Assembly (NCBI RefSeq): GCF_031143425.1
Contig: NC_090446.1
Span: 659,143,717-659,207,716 of the forward strand
Length of the DNA stretch: 64,000 nt
Reading direction: 5' to 3'
Source: Pleurodeles waltl
Lineage: Eukaryota; Chordata; Amphibia; Caudata; Salamandridae
The stretch's first letter is position 1; every line of letters begins with the position of its first letter. The notes under the pieces were generated by a model. That model worked only from the letters and a program-made list of their open reading frames with translations, was not told the origin of the DNA and did not search any database. This document shows positions 44,085 to 56,143 of the stretch, in pieces. The position numbers and the translations under genes are program-made.

Positions 44085-44541
44085 GCCCCAAGCAAGACCA
44101 TTCCCCAGGTGGTAAAAAATCCAAATCGTTGCCAAGGAAAACTATAGAGCAACCGTGTTCCAAAGCCTGAGCTCCAGCTAAGGCAGCAGCATTCTGTGTT
44201 GTGCCCAATGTTGAGTTGAGTCGCATTGTCCACATATGGCAACTCATAGACAGCTTCCTGTAGCATACGCACCCTCAACGCCCATGTCTGGTAATGAGTC
44301 CTCATTTTAAACATCAACAGATCAGTATCGGATGAAAGTAAGTGCTGGGTAGAAAGACATACTTTCAGTGCACATTCAAAAAGGCACCAAAAGCATCACA
44401 CAATCCAAAACTAGTCTGAATGACAAAGACCAGTCGCACTCCAGTTGTTACAGGAGTGGTGCTCCGAAATACTGCATCATGCGTTCATGTCACAGTTGCA
44501 CTGGTGGAAGCCAGTCCTCCTTTTTGTGAAGGCTAAGCCAT
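44085..44541 (-). pseudogene. Transactivator-like ORF of the older provirus, decayed
   Basis: Homologue of 17,827-18,315. The ATG position (44,539-44,541) is retained near the end of env. The mid-section M-R-T-H-Y-Q-T-W-A-L-R-V-R then L-Q-E-A-V-Y-E-L matches the block M-R-V-H-T-Q-S-C-P-L-R-L-R then L-R-E-A-T-Y-E-P of the young copy. A frameshift near 44,190 splits the frame, after which a G-N-D-L-D-F segment corresponds to the acidic tail. The last part is lost where the proviral sequence ends. Confidence 0.65.
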
Positions 44542-47240
44542 TGTGCAGAAGAAGTAGCAACAGCAAGATGCCACCTACTGCATCCAAAGTCAATGGAAAT
44601 CCCCTGAAAATACTTGAAAATATTGAGTGGATGGCTCAAGGTATTAAGCCAAATATAGAGGGGAAGGTGTGAAAGAAACCAGAACGAACAGCCTTAAAGA
44701 AATGTGCGATTCCACAAGTACAGGACACATTAAATATTCGTCCCACAAGTTCACCAAAGTGTCTTGGAAAGTTTGTGCTTAAACGGGACTGAATTTCTGC
44801 AGATGACCTTGCAACTTGAGGCGCATAGGTCTCTTGCGCAGATGTAAGTGCCACATGTTTTTGAAACAATAAAGCCTTGAGTCTGCTCAACTTGTCAAAA
44901 TTCACATTTGAAGTAGCAATGAGGCCAAATGTCTGATACTCCTTGGTGTTGTGTAGGAAGAAAAAGGACATTCCCGCAACATGTGACAATTTGGGAGACT
45001 GAAACAACATAATCTATTCTGGCTCACATTCCACAAAAGCTCTCACTGTTAGGGAGCACATAGCTGCCATTTAAGAGCAACTGGAATGCGGGTCTAATCA
45101 AGGGGACTGGAACTCCCTTCAAAGAACAAGCCAAGTTCACTGCCAAGGCATTACATTCTCCATGCAAGGACAGTTGGTTACAAACCATTGAATGGCTTAC
45201 AGAAGTCTTGCATTCACTACCACTAAGAAAGACCTCTTCCATGCCATTGAAACATTGGTACAAAAAGGAAAGCTCCCACTCCTCGTGTATGTAACTATGT
45301 CCCCATTATTTATTGTTGTCGAGTTAAATTAAATGTTGTAAATATGTCCCTTGTGCCAACATTTTGCCAGGGAATGCGACCTGCTTTCAGTGATTGTAGT
45401 GTCCAACCTAAGTGCATAATCAACCTTAGCTGATTCTGTCAATGATGTAATGATGACATGTCACTCCATACTATGTCTATTGCAGAGGATGCAATGTTAT
45501 TTAAAGTGTACATCCGGTCAGACAAGGTGTTAATACCATTACCACAACAGCTAATGCTTTCTGTAAATTGTCCTGATCAATTTGCCTTAGCTTGGCAGCC
45601 CTTCTTGTTGAGAAAGTTTTGAAATGTCATTGCATACTGCACATAAGAAGCGCTTTCTGCATTTTCTGGGGCCTAACAGGAAATCCTGTATATCTGTTTT
45701 GTTAGACAGGAGACTGAGGTGTTCTTTAACAGCATCTAATGAGGAGCCTTTCAACCTTTGCTGGCATAATTTACCTACACTATGTGTTGTCACTATACCC
45801 TAGTGTTCTAAGGACACATAGCAAGGGTCTGGGCTATTTGTTCTAAAATCCCAGTAGAGTTTACAAAACGTGTATGGTACCCATTGGTGTCTATAGGCCA
45901 CAACAACCACCCACCAGGACGTGACATTGATGTGTTAAATGTTCCATTCTGGACCCATTCCTCAAGGTGATCTTCAGATGCATTTATATACTTTTGCCAA
46001 CTGAACAGGTATCAGGCATGCTCTAAATAAGGCTTCTTTTTCCCTTGTATGCCATTTTTTTGTTCCCCACACACTTTTCAAGTCTATTGACTTCAACCAG
46101 TAATCATAGCCCTCTCTAGCTAACTGGGAAACAAAGTAGTCAGAATAAATTAAGTTTGTATCAGTCAATAAAACGTGTTGACTTTCCATCACCGGCAATT
46201 TAAAATAATATGGCTCAGCATTTTTAACATTGTGCCCAGAGAAATATGCAAACTTTTCAGTATGCGTTTTGGAACTCCCCACTGGTGGAGTCAGACAGTG
46301 TTCCCATTGTGTGTAATTAAAAATAGTCTTTGGGGTACTTTCTCTGTGAATGAAATGATGTCCATAATAAAAACAGAACATATCTCCATAAATTTATTTG
46401 GATTGATACACATCTTCATTTTCAAATACAGTATAATGCTGTGAATCAGACATCATAGAGTCAACTTTTTTCCCATTCCAATCATCAGAAACCACTCAGA
46501 AAGTTTGAATACACATTGAATTTCAATGACCTCCGTCTGGCCATATATATCAAATAATACTTTATCCCAAACAATCCCATCAGGAATTGGTATAGCAGAA
46601 ATGTTCACTAGGGACAAATCTTTGCGGACTTTGTGTGAAGAAAAATGTGGTCTTAAGACCTCATCCCCCAGTTCAACTGTAGATCATTCATGAAGGTAAC
46701 GACCATGTATCAATAACAAAAAATAAAACAATGACAAACCCAATCCAAAGGAGGAAGGCAAGTACAGGTAATAAAAACCTTAGGTAGTTCCATGGAAGAA
46801 TGAAATAATGAATTTTGAGCCAATGTATTAGGTTACCTGCTTTTGACAGTTTGGTTGAACTAGAGGCAGATGAGTCAGTGAAAGTGTCATTGATGTTTGC
46901 AAAGTATCAAGAAGCAGTCTGTGCAAAAACTGGAGCTGTGTTTTGGAAGAGGAGAACTAGCTGAAGTGCACCTTGCTGGTTTATAGTAGACTATGCCATC
47001 CGTTTGTGTAGAGTTTGAATAAAATCGATCAATATTATTGGTGTTATGTGTAGTAGTAGAAGTTAGTTGAACCAATGAAACCTCATTTTCCACCCTCACC
47101 AAACTTGGAGAAGTGTCAGCATTGCTCCTTAAAACCTGTAGAAAAATATTCTGGTCTGTAGTGAGAGGGATTCAGGTACTACCCAAGAGTCCCCTAGGTC
47201 TGCTGTGCAGGATCGGCCATATGGTGTGGCTTTGACATTG
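44500..47240 (-). pseudogene. env: env of the older provirus, decayed
   Basis: Fragments in several frames align in order with the env of the young provirus: leader (ENEVSLV, about 47,090), membrane anchor region about 46,760, surface subunit (FNYTQWEHC, VWGTKKW, REKEALFRACLIPVQ at 46,381-45,974), a furin-like R-K-C-R-K-R (about 45,650), and TM (LSRLKALLFQKHVALTSAQ, HFGELVGRIFN at 45,010-44,636). Multiple stops and shifts occur. At the codon matching the TGA of the young copy there is a sense codon, showing that leader and body were one frame in the family. Confidence 0.85.
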
Positions 47241-48117
47241 TCCATGGACACAAAGCAATTTTCTTTAGAACCAGGCAGCAGTGGTAAAATTACAGTTCTG
47301 GTACTGTGTATTCCCAGGACTGGAACCGGTGTACGATAAGAAGGGCCAAACTCCTTTTTCACAGCAATCTTTTCATGCACTAGATCTCCAACTTTTGGAA
47401 ACCAGACGGTAGATATTATTGGTACATCCCTTATTCCCAAGGAGGTGACACTGGCAGATGGGAAGTCATCACAGAACTGTTGTAAGTCCTGCAAGACAGT
47501 GGCACGTTCATTTCTGTCAAAGGTTGTATCTGTCGCCTCCGCATCAGGACCATCAAGGTCTGAAACATACATTTGTGTTCCAAACAGGCATTCATATGAA
47601 GTATGCCCCCCCAGGGATCTTCCTGGCAAATTGTTAAATGCTTTTTGGACTCCATACAGGTGTGTAAGCCAACTACGGTCCGTGCCTAATACTCTGGCTG
47701 TTAAGGATTGCTTTAAATCTTGGTTTCATCGCTCTACAACACCATTTCCCTCACGATGAAATTGAGATGAGTAATACAGTTGGACCACTAATGAACCCAT
47801 GGTGTCCCTGAAAGCTCTTGAGGCAAGCAGGGCCCTGGTCCAAGTGGAAAGTCACAACAGCATATGTGCCAATAAAGACTTGAAAATCTTTAATAACAAT
47901 TCAAGTGCCAGCCGGGCGTTGTGGCCAAACCCATAAAAATCTGTAGCATGAGTCAACAGCGACTAAGACGCATTTGTATGCACTATTACGTGTTAGGGGA
48001 CCACAATGGTCCAAGTACATACATTGTAATGCTTTGTTAGATATTAGGGGGTGTCTGCGGTGGGCCTTTGACTGTGGATCCTTTTATTTGCTGACAGATG
48101 TCACAATAAAAGACATA
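47129..48117 (-). pseudogene. pol: Integrase part of pol, older provirus
   Basis: The clearest frame is 47,629-47,129: LQQFCDD, a VGDLVHEKIAVKKEFGPSY block and a TRTVILP stretch, matching the C-terminal domain of the young copy's integrase at roughly 65% identity by eye. Further decayed integrase core lies upstream to the 562 bp insertion, including the region of the catalytic D-D-E. The frame is interrupted several times. Confidence 0.85.
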
Positions 48118-48682
48118 GGCCCTGATTCTAACCGCCGCCCGCCAAGCGGGAACCGCCAGAAGACCGTACCGCGGTCAAAAGACCGCGGCGGTCATTCTGG
48201 GTTTCCCACTGGGCTGGCGGGCGACCGCCGAAAGTCCGCCCGCCAGCCCAGCGGGAAACACCCTTCCCACGAGGAAGCCGGCTCAGAATGGAGCCGGCGG
48301 AGTGGGAAGGTGCGACGGGTGCAGTTGCACCCATCGCGAATTTCAGTGTCTGCAAAGCAGACACTGAAATTCTTTGTGGGGCCCTCTTACGGGGGCCCCA
48401 CGACACCCCATACCGCCATCCTGTTCCTGGCGGGCGAACCGCCAGGAACAGGATGGCGGTATGGGGTGTCAGAATCCCCATGGCGGCGCAGCAAGCTGCG
48501 CCGCCATGGCGGATTCCCATGGGCAGCGGAAAGTCGGCGGTACACCGCCGGCTTTCCGCTTCTGGCCGCGGCTGTACCGCCGCGGTCAGAATGCCCAGCG
48601 GAGCACCGCCAGCCTGTTGGCGGTGCTACCGCCAACCTCCGCCCTGGCGGTATTTACCGCCAGGGTCAGAATGACCCCCATA
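48115..48682. mobile_element. 562 bp multi-hairpin Harbinger-type element inserted in pol
   Basis: The body is 48,118-48,679, flanked by ATA at 48,115-48,117 and 48,680-48,682. Comparison with the young provirus around 22,240 shows the viral sequence resumes with no net loss. The ends are GGCCCTGATTCTAACC and GGTCAGAATGACCCCC (imperfect inverted repeats). The interior is a chain of about ten consecutive stem-loops, for example 48,402-48,470 (31 bp arms, perfect), 48,478-48,509 (15 bp arms), 48,338-48,372, and about 48,204-48,255, several separated by the word TCAGAAT, which is also the terminal motif. Large open frames through it result from GC content. Confidence 0.85.
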
Positions 48683-49902
48683 CTGCTTTGTCTGTAAAGA
48701 CTTGGCTACCAGTAATGTGCGTGTAATAATGATATTGTAGCCACCACACCAGCATGGGCAGAAGCAACTTCCTTGTGCGCTGCTTTGATCAATTCTGGTC
48801 TTTGGTCTTTATTGGGAATCAGACGATTACCCACCCCTCGTATAACTGCTAAGAATATTTAGCAGGATATGCTTTTGATAAAGGCGTGCCATCAGCCGAA
48901 GCTTTTACAGCTGCCAGTGTTTCAGTATCCAATTTTGTTCTAGAATGAGTTACTGAAGCAACAAAAGCCAAAGCCAAAGTGTTGCCTACAATGTGCATTC
49001 CAACACACTGATGTCCTAGTGTATGTACTACATGGACATTGGGTAGCGTCTCCTTCATATCTGCTATTTTCCCCCACAGAGGTCTGTGTTTAATGGTGTT
49101 TCCTTTTGAATCTCTGAACCCATTCTGGCGCCAGTAATATAATTGAAGGACTGGACACAACAGTAAGAATCAGAGACAATCAGCGTTATCTGCTCTGGAT
49201 CCGTATGTTCCAGCGCCATCACAAGAGCCTTGAGCTCTGCAAGTTGTGCAGTGAAGTCCCTAGGGTCTGTGTGTAAGTATGTTGTGGATAGAACTTTCCA
49301 TCTTTCATGTATCCACTCACGACTGCACAAGGAGGGGAATATTGATGTTTGGTGCCTATAGCTGGTAGGACTGAACCATCAGTGCACAAAATTGTTTGAT
49401 ATTTTTCAATAGGCAATGTGTTTGCTGGAACTGGATATTCAAGTTTGTATCGTAAAAAACTCTTAGGTTTGTAATTTTGAGTCAAGAATATAGTCAACAA
49501 CAGTGGCCGTCAGAGACGTTGCCCATTGGATCAAATGTAGATGTTATGCTTTACCATTAGGAATGTTAGCTTTCTTAACAGCCTCAAAGGCTGGAATGGG
49601 GGATATGACAATGATGCGTTTTCTATGGGCCGGTGGTCTCTCTTTTGAAAGGCAGTAAGAATTTTCTCAGTGGGAGCAAAGCGTTGTTCAGCTGTGGAGT
49701 ACAAATGTGATTTGTATGCTATTGGGATGGGTTCACCCTCATTGAACATTACATAGGTGAAACCAATGGCACCAGCAATTACCCTGATGACCAGGTGTTT
49801 TGTTGTCCCATGTATGTAGATGTTTGCTTCAAGAATGTCTGAGAATGCGTGTGTGTTCGTCTGCCCAGGATTTGCTGGTAAAGTCAGGATGTATTAAGTC
49901 AT
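48683..49902 (-). pseudogene. pol: RNase H and RT-connection part of pol, older provirus
   Basis: Decayed frames carry RNase H landmarks in order on the minus strand: AYKSHLYS (49,740-49,680), CTDGS (about 49,390), a QLAELKALV block (about 49,240), VVHTLGHQ (about 49,030) and V-G-N-T-L-A near 48,985, matching the young copy. Frame changes occur near 49,500, 49,300 and 49,120. The segment is cut at its upstream side by the 8.35 kb transposon. Confidence 0.85.
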
Positions 49903-50329
49903 ATAGGCCCTCATTACAACCCTGACGGTCTGTGATAAAGCAGCGGTAATACCGCCAACAGGCCAGCGGTAACAAAAATGGAGTTATGACCATGGCTGAA
50001 ACCGATCGGACAGACAGCAACTTTAACACACCGACCGCCACGGCGGTAGCAACAAGCACCACGGCGGTAACTGCAAACAGCAAGATGGAAGACAATGTGC
50101 TGCCCACTGCATTATGACCAGCCTATCCGCCAGCTCTTCCGAGGCGGTACCAACAACATCAAAAACACTGCGGAAACAGAACACAGAAGTCAAAGGACTC
50201 ACCTCTGGAGATACAGGGAACAACCATGGCGCCATGGAGCCCGAGTTACACATATTTCCCATGCTTGTCTACCTTTTCCTGCATTACGAACCCCAGCGCC
50301 AGTGAAGACGACCATGGTGAGTACTGCCG

Positions 50330-50740
50330 CCTAGCACACAAGGGAGGGGGGATGAAAAAGAGAGTGACACACACAACACGCAACACCCCCACCCCCAACA
50401 CCATACACACAACCAGATGCAGTAACATTACATATCCACCACATACCCCTCAGGAATAATGCAAGGACAAAATGATCGGAAGAAAGTGAGTGTAATACGA
50501 TTAAAGAACATGAATAAGTGCATTAAATTACAAACGTATATACATATTTACAAATGGAGGGACACTGCCCAGTCTTCAATGTCCGTGGGCCACAGGGCCA
50601 CAACACTTAGATCTGATGCCCCTACAGTGTTCTCTTCTTGTTGTTGCCAGAGTGAGGTGGGGCCTTACACAGGCACCTCAGGGGGACTGGGAATGGGGGG
50701 GCACCTCAGCCAGAAAATGGTACAACAACACTGGTCCTGG
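50330..50740. other. Harbinger interior without recognised gene
   Basis: A/C-rich sequence (ACACACAACACGC) and a G-run at 50,739-50,749. No coding signal on either strand. Confidence 0.5.
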
Positions 50741-50754
50741 GGGGGGGGGGCTAC

Positions 50755-51420
50755 ATGCCCTGTGCGATGTCCTGGGGAGTGCAAGGCCACAGTCTCTCAA
50801 GTGGGTGGGTTGCCCACTGCTTTGTCCTGGGGAGTGCAAAGCCACCGTCTCTCAAGTGGGTGGTGTGACTACTGCTTGGTCCTGGGGAGTGCAAAGCCAC
50901 CGTCCCTCAAGTGGGTGGTAGGACCACTGTTTGGTCCTGGGGAGTGCAAGGCCACTGTCTCTCTAGTGGATGGCTTCTCCACTGGTTCTGGAGGGGGCAT
51001 TGTGGCCAGTGTGCTTCATCCTGGGAAGGATGGGCTGAGTGGATGGCTTCTTCCACTGGCTCTGGAGGGGGTTTGTACTCAGTGTGCTTCATCCTGGGAA
51101 GGATGGGGTGAGTGGATGGCTTCTCCACTGTGGCTTCTCCACTGTCTCTGGAGGGGGCATTGTGCCCAATGTGCTTCATCCTGGGAAGGATGGAGTGAGT
51201 GGATGGCTTCTTCCACTGGTACTGGAGGGGGCATTGTGCCCAGTGTGCTTCATCCTGGAAGGATGGGGTGAGTGGATGGCTTCTCCACTGGTTCTGGAGG
51301 GGGCATTGTGCTCAGTGTGCTTCATCCTTGGAAGGATGGGGTGAGTGGATGGCTTCTTCCACTGGTTCTGGAGGGGGCATTGTGTCCTGTGATGCAGATC
51401 TTGGGGAGTGCAAGGTCACA
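50755..51420. repeat. Two adjoining minisatellites inside the Harbinger element
   Basis: First array, 50,770-50,975: about four copies of a 60 bp unit with GGGGAGTGCAAxGCCAC and GTCTCTCAAGTGGGTGG. Second array, about 50,960-51,380: five to six copies of a 75-80 bp unit with GGATGGCTTCTCCACTGG, TCTGGAGGGGGCATTGTG and GTGCTTCATCCTGGGAAGG. The long plus-strand frame 50,459-51,271 and its neighbours are repeat translations, not genes. Confidence 0.85.
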
Positions 51421-51957
51421 GTCTCTCACCTGGGTGTCAGACCCACTGGATTTTCATGGGCCAGGATGCACAGCAGCCCATGGAGGCAGTACTACACATT
51501 GTCTGCCAGCGGGGATGGCTGCTCAGTGGTGGCAGTGGCGGGGCTGGTGTTGGGGCTCGCTCACAGTGGTGGAAGGAGGCTCCAGCCCATCCACTGCAGC
51601 CTCGGTAGGCTGCCCACCGGGGCTGCTGCTGCTGGTGGCGGTGCTGGCAGTAGTGGGGGGAGGTTTCAGCCCATCCCTGCAGCCTCCTGCCCTTCCTGCC
51701 TGCAGGTGCAGGCCCCTTGCCCTTCCTGTCAGCAGCCAGGGATTGCCTCTTGCCCTTCACACCTGCAGCTGGTGGTGCCTCCTTGCCCTTCCTAGTTGCA
51801 GCTGGTGGTGCCTACTTTCCCTTCTTTGATACACCTGGTGCAGGCACCCTGTCAGTGTTGCTGCCTGTTGCCCAGGATCCTCTCCCACCTGCAGTAGCTG
51901 TCAACACTACTGTGCCCCTGGACTCGGTGGCTGAGGTGCTTGCCTGGGTTTTCTTCA

Positions 51958-54104
51958 CCCTGGCCTGATATGAAGGACGGGAGGAGGAGGGGGAGGGAAG
52001 GGGTCAATGGTGGAGAGGAAAAGCTTCCTAGGGACATTGGGGTGAGAAGAGGGTGAAGATTTGTGAGTGGAGGAAGAGGAAGTGGTTGTAGGAGGTGTCT
52101 TTCTGCTGTGTTTGGGTGCAGGTGCATGGGTTGGATGCTGTTGTGAAGTGGATGGCTGGTGGGTGTCTGAGTGCTTGCGTTTGGGTAACTTGGGAGGAGG
52201 GGATGTGTGCCTGGATGTGGGGGTGGTGAGTGCCAGTGAGGGGCGTGTAGTGATAGGCATGATGGTGGTAGTGGATGAGGATGCAGTGCATGCAGGTGTG
52301 AGTGTAGGCACTACTGGGAGGGAGGTAGATGACGAGGAGGAGGGGACACAGTGGAGGCAGTGGATGTTGGTATGTCTGCATCTGGATAGTGTTTGTGTGA
52401 GTGCCTGTGGGATGATGTGGGGTGCTTGCATTTGCCTGAACCACTCCTGTGTGTTGTCATGGGTGCATGCTGGTCTGCCTGTGTGCTTGGGATAGGTTGG
52501 GGTTGATGGGAATGGGATTGGGCAGAGGAGGTTGGAAGGGGGAGGCTAGAAACAGGGACAACGGCTGCCATCAGGGAGTAGACCAGAGCCTGGATTGATC
52601 TTTGTTGGGCCGCCATGCCAGAGTGAATGCCCTCCAGGAATGCATTTGTTTGTTGCAAATGGGTTTGCCAGTCCCTGGATGGCATTCACAATGGTTGACT
52701 GCCCAACAGAGATGGATCGCTGGAGGTCAATAGCCTCCTCACTCAGGGCGGCAGGGCTAACTGGGGGCAGGGTCTGAGGTGCCTGGGGTGAAGGAGATGC
52801 CCACCCTCCTGTGTGAGCGGGCACGTGAAACACGCTGAGGGGCTGCTGGGAGGGCGGTGCTGGTATGGAGGATGGCAGCTGTACCTGTACTTGGGGTGGG
52901 CACAGAGGTTTCCGCCACCACCAGGGAGCTTCCATCGGATGAGGTATCACTGTCAGAACTGTCCCCTCCAGTCTCCGCCTTTGTGCTCCCCTCACCCTCC
53001 ATCCCACTGGTGCCATCACCGTCGGTGGATTCAGCCTCCTGGGCCTTGTAGGATGCAGCTCTCCCTATCGCCGGTGCCTCTGCTCCTCCGCCAGATGATG
53101 CTAATGCACATAAGGACAGGGTTACAAAACAAAAAGGGGGGGACGAGACAAAGGATACCATTGGTCAATGGCGGCAACAACACCACTGTTGGTGTACACA
53201 ACACACTGACACACAGGGATTAGCCCTACACACTAGGCAATGCACTACCAGTCACAATGCTAGTCACCTGCCCATGGACAGGGATACCTAACGCTAATTG
53301 CAGCATACCTGAGACCCACAGACCCATGCCCAGTATTGGAGGCCTACTAGCTTGTTTGGAGGAAGTTGACATCAGACCCTGCCCAACATGGGCCCTGCCC
53401 AGCACTGGCCGGCCTGGCCTAGGGGCACCCACAATCCCACATCCCCACCAGGATGCCACCCCACCACGTGCAAGTGGTATATGGGGGCAATGTACTCACC
53501 CCCTTGTGGCTGCTCTGATGCCCCCAAGCGCCCATCCAGCTCCGGATAGGACACCACCAGTATGCAGGCCATCAGGGGGGGGTCAGGTTTCGACAGTCAC
53601 CCCTTCCTCGTTAGGAGGCCATCCCCAGCAGGGCCTCTGCTGTCTTCAGTGCCCAGTATCTCAGGTCCTCCCACCATTTGTGACAGTGGGTGCTCTGTCT
53701 GCCGTAGACCCCCAGGGTCCGCACGTCCTTGGTGATGACATGCCATATATCCTTTTTTTGATGGGCACTGACCTGCAGAGAAATACACATAGGAAAAGGT
53801 ATCTGTCAGACCGTCCTGCCTGTTACACTCATATGCCACCATAGCCCTCACATCCCCTTACGCACAGACATTGCCCACCATACATGCAGCACGCTGCCCA
53901 GGGCCCTTACCCCAACCCCACAACACAAGGCCCTCACACACAGCACTCCATGCATTCATGCCCCATTCATCGCGCTCACAGTGTACTCACCTTTTGGTCT
54001 GGAGGCCCATACAGCATTCGGTACTGGGGTAGGACCCCATCCACCAGTCTCTCCAACTCCGCAGCGGTGAAGGCAGGGGCCCTTTCCCCAGTGACACGAG
54101 CCAT
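51958..54104 (-). pseudogene. Harbinger Myb/SANT-like gene A, three exons, decayed
   Basis: Exon 1 is 54,104-53,991 (38 codons, ATG at 54,102-54,104; F-T-A-A-E-L-E-R-L-V-D begins the SANT fold), ending at GTGAGTAC. Exon 2 is 53,772-53,500 in phase 0 and carries I-W-H-V-I-T and H-K-W-W-E-D-L-R, typical tryptophans of a Myb/SANT helix, then YPELDGRL; it has a TAA after M-A-S and a frame loss at an 8-C run (53,575-53,582), before GTGAGTAC. Exon 3 starts at 53,100 after TTGTTTTG...GCATTAG and encodes Ser/Asp/Glu-rich linker, then SEEAIDLQRSI and a Q-Q-R-S-I-Q-A-L oligomerisation-like segment. Such proteins help Harbinger transposase enter the nucleus and bind transposon ends. Function is by family. 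Confidence 0.7.
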
Positions 54105-54573
54105 GGTCGGTTCCACACACAGGTTGCAGCAGCACTTGCAGTGTAGGTCCTCTCCTGTTGAAGGTCAGATAGCACGTGGGTGAACAGATAGAAAATGGCA
54201 GTCACGTCAGCGGTGGTGCGTACCGTCACTGCCGGCGTACACCACCATTGGCCACTGTAACAAATAGGGCCCAATGGGATCCAATGAGGATTTGCACAGC
54301 GGTTTTCGACCGCCTTCCACAACGGCGCACAATGTCAGCTTAATAACCTCATTTTCACCTGTCCCTCCATACAGGACAGGCGGAGGCCATTTCAGGGGGG
54401 GGCAGGCCATGGCACCTAACTACGTCACAATACACATAGGCACCATTTATGCCTATACAACAATATTGTGTTACAGTCACAATATGCAAGCAGTGTAGTG
54501 TTTGGAAATATGGAATCCTGACCAGCTACTCACCGTTTGCCCCTAAATTGCAACCGCAGCGGATGAATAGGAG

Positions 54574-55674
54574 ATGGAGACATCCCCCGTTTACAGGCCC
54601 ATGGTGGACTTGGCAACAATGGATGACAGTCACATTATCCTCACCTAGAGACTTGACAGGGCCACAATCACAGAGTTATGTGCCCAATTGGAACCTGACC
54701 TGATATCTGCTATCCGTCAGCCCACCGGCATCCCCCCTCTTGTGCAAGTCCTATCTGTCCTCCATTTCCTGGCAAGTGGCTACTTCCAAGTGACAGTGGG
54801 ATTGGCAGCAGGAATGTCTCAGCCAATGTTCTCAATAGTGCTGATCAGAGTATTGTCTGCCCTGATTAAACACATGCGCAGATACATCATTTTCTCCCAC
54901 GTGGAGGATTTGGCCACAGTGAGAACTGATTTCTATGCAATGGGATATATCCCCAACATAATTGGGGCTATTGATGGTACACATATTGCATTTGTGTGTC
55001 CCCCGGAGAAATGAACAGGTGTTTCGAAATCGAAAGAGCTTTCACTCAATGAATGTGCAGATATTGTGCCTGGTGGACCAGTACATCTCCCATGTCAATG
55101 CAAAGTATCCTGGGTCTGTGCATGATGCCTTTATCCTGAGGAATAGCAGCATCCCATATGTGATGGCTCAACTCCAGAGGCACTGGGTGTGGCTAATAGG
55201 TGAGCCCTTGTTCCCACACAGGGGTTGTTGGTGTATGGGTATGGTGTGGGCCCTAAGGGTTAGTGTGTGTCTAACAGTTGTCCCTCGATATTTACAGCTG
55301 ACTCTGGTTATCCCAAACACTCCTGGCTAATGACCATTCTGAGGAATCCCAGGACAAGGGCAGAGGAACGTTACAATGAGGCACATGGGCGAACAAGAAG
55401 TATAATAGAAAGGACATTCGGCCTCCTGAAGGCCAGGTTTAGTTGCCTCCATCTAACAGGTGGATCGCTGTACTACTCACCCAAGAAGGTGTGCCAGATT
55501 ATCGTGGCATGCTGTATGTTGCACAACTTTGCCTTACGTCACCAGGTGCCTTTTCTGCAGGAGGATGAGGTTGGGGATGGCCGTGTGGCAGCAGTGGACC
55601 CTGTTGACAGTGAAGATGAGGAGGCAGAGGATGAGGACAACAGGAGTGCAACAACACTACAATACTTCCAATGA
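54574..55674 (+). pseudogene. Harbinger transposase (HARBI1/DDE_Tnp_4 type), decayed
   Basis: Starts at ATG 54,574-54,576. The N-terminal part matches Harbinger transposases (R-L-D-R-A-T-I-T-E-L, LVQVLSVLHFLASG, G-M-S-Q-P-M-F-S). The catalytic core follows: GAIDGTHI with the first Asp (about 54,967), FRNRKSFHSMNVQ, the PGSVHDAF block (about 55,110), DSGYP with the second Asp right after the intron, and IERTFGLLKARF with the Glu (about 55,407). A 98 bp intron (55,200-55,297, GTGAGC...TTTACAG) separates W-L-I and A-D-S-G-Y-P. Defects: an in-frame TAG at 54,646-54,648 and a 1 bp frameshift near 55,005-55,015. The acidic C terminus ends at TGA 55,672-55,674. It would cut and paste Harbinger ends with the Myb-like partners. 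Confidence 0.85.
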
Positions 55675-56143
55675 CACACGGGTAAGTTGCTGTAATTACA
55701 CTTTACATTGACAGTTTTGTATTTGATATTGTCAATGGCAGGCTGAGTTTCCTACGTCTATGGCCTCTTACTGTACCCTTTGGCATCTCTATTTTCAGAT
55801 ATTTGTGCACCACTATTGCTTCTGGTGTCTTGACTGCAGCCAACTACAGGTCATTCCTATGTATACATTACTGTACAGTTATATTGCAGTGTTTAAAGCT
55901 TGTTACACGTATACATGGTTAAATGATTTGACAGACTCAATACTTATATTTATTCAAATGGTCTTTATTTAAGTGTTAATGATTAGAGGGGGATGTGCAG
56001 TGGGTTGGGGTGATGATGGAGGAATGTCCAGGATAGAGTCCAGTCTATTTGTATCACAGGAACATTGTCCAAGGGGGCATAGGAAGGGGAGCAATGGCAG
56101 TTCAAGGTGGACAGGGTGACAGAGTGGGACACAAGGGTGACAT
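55675..56143. other. Convergent 3' region between transposase and Myb-like gene B
   Basis: AT-rich spacer that would hold both 3' UTRs. No gene visible. Confidence 0.5.

Noticed and set aside
47974..48726. 250-codon plus-strand frame and overlapping frames on both strands
   Set aside because: Runs through the GC-rich multi-hairpin transposon and into viral sequence; no coding pattern.
50459..51271. 270-codon plus-strand frame and neighbours to 51,829
   Set aside because: Mostly minisatellite translation; other copies of the unit are in different frames.
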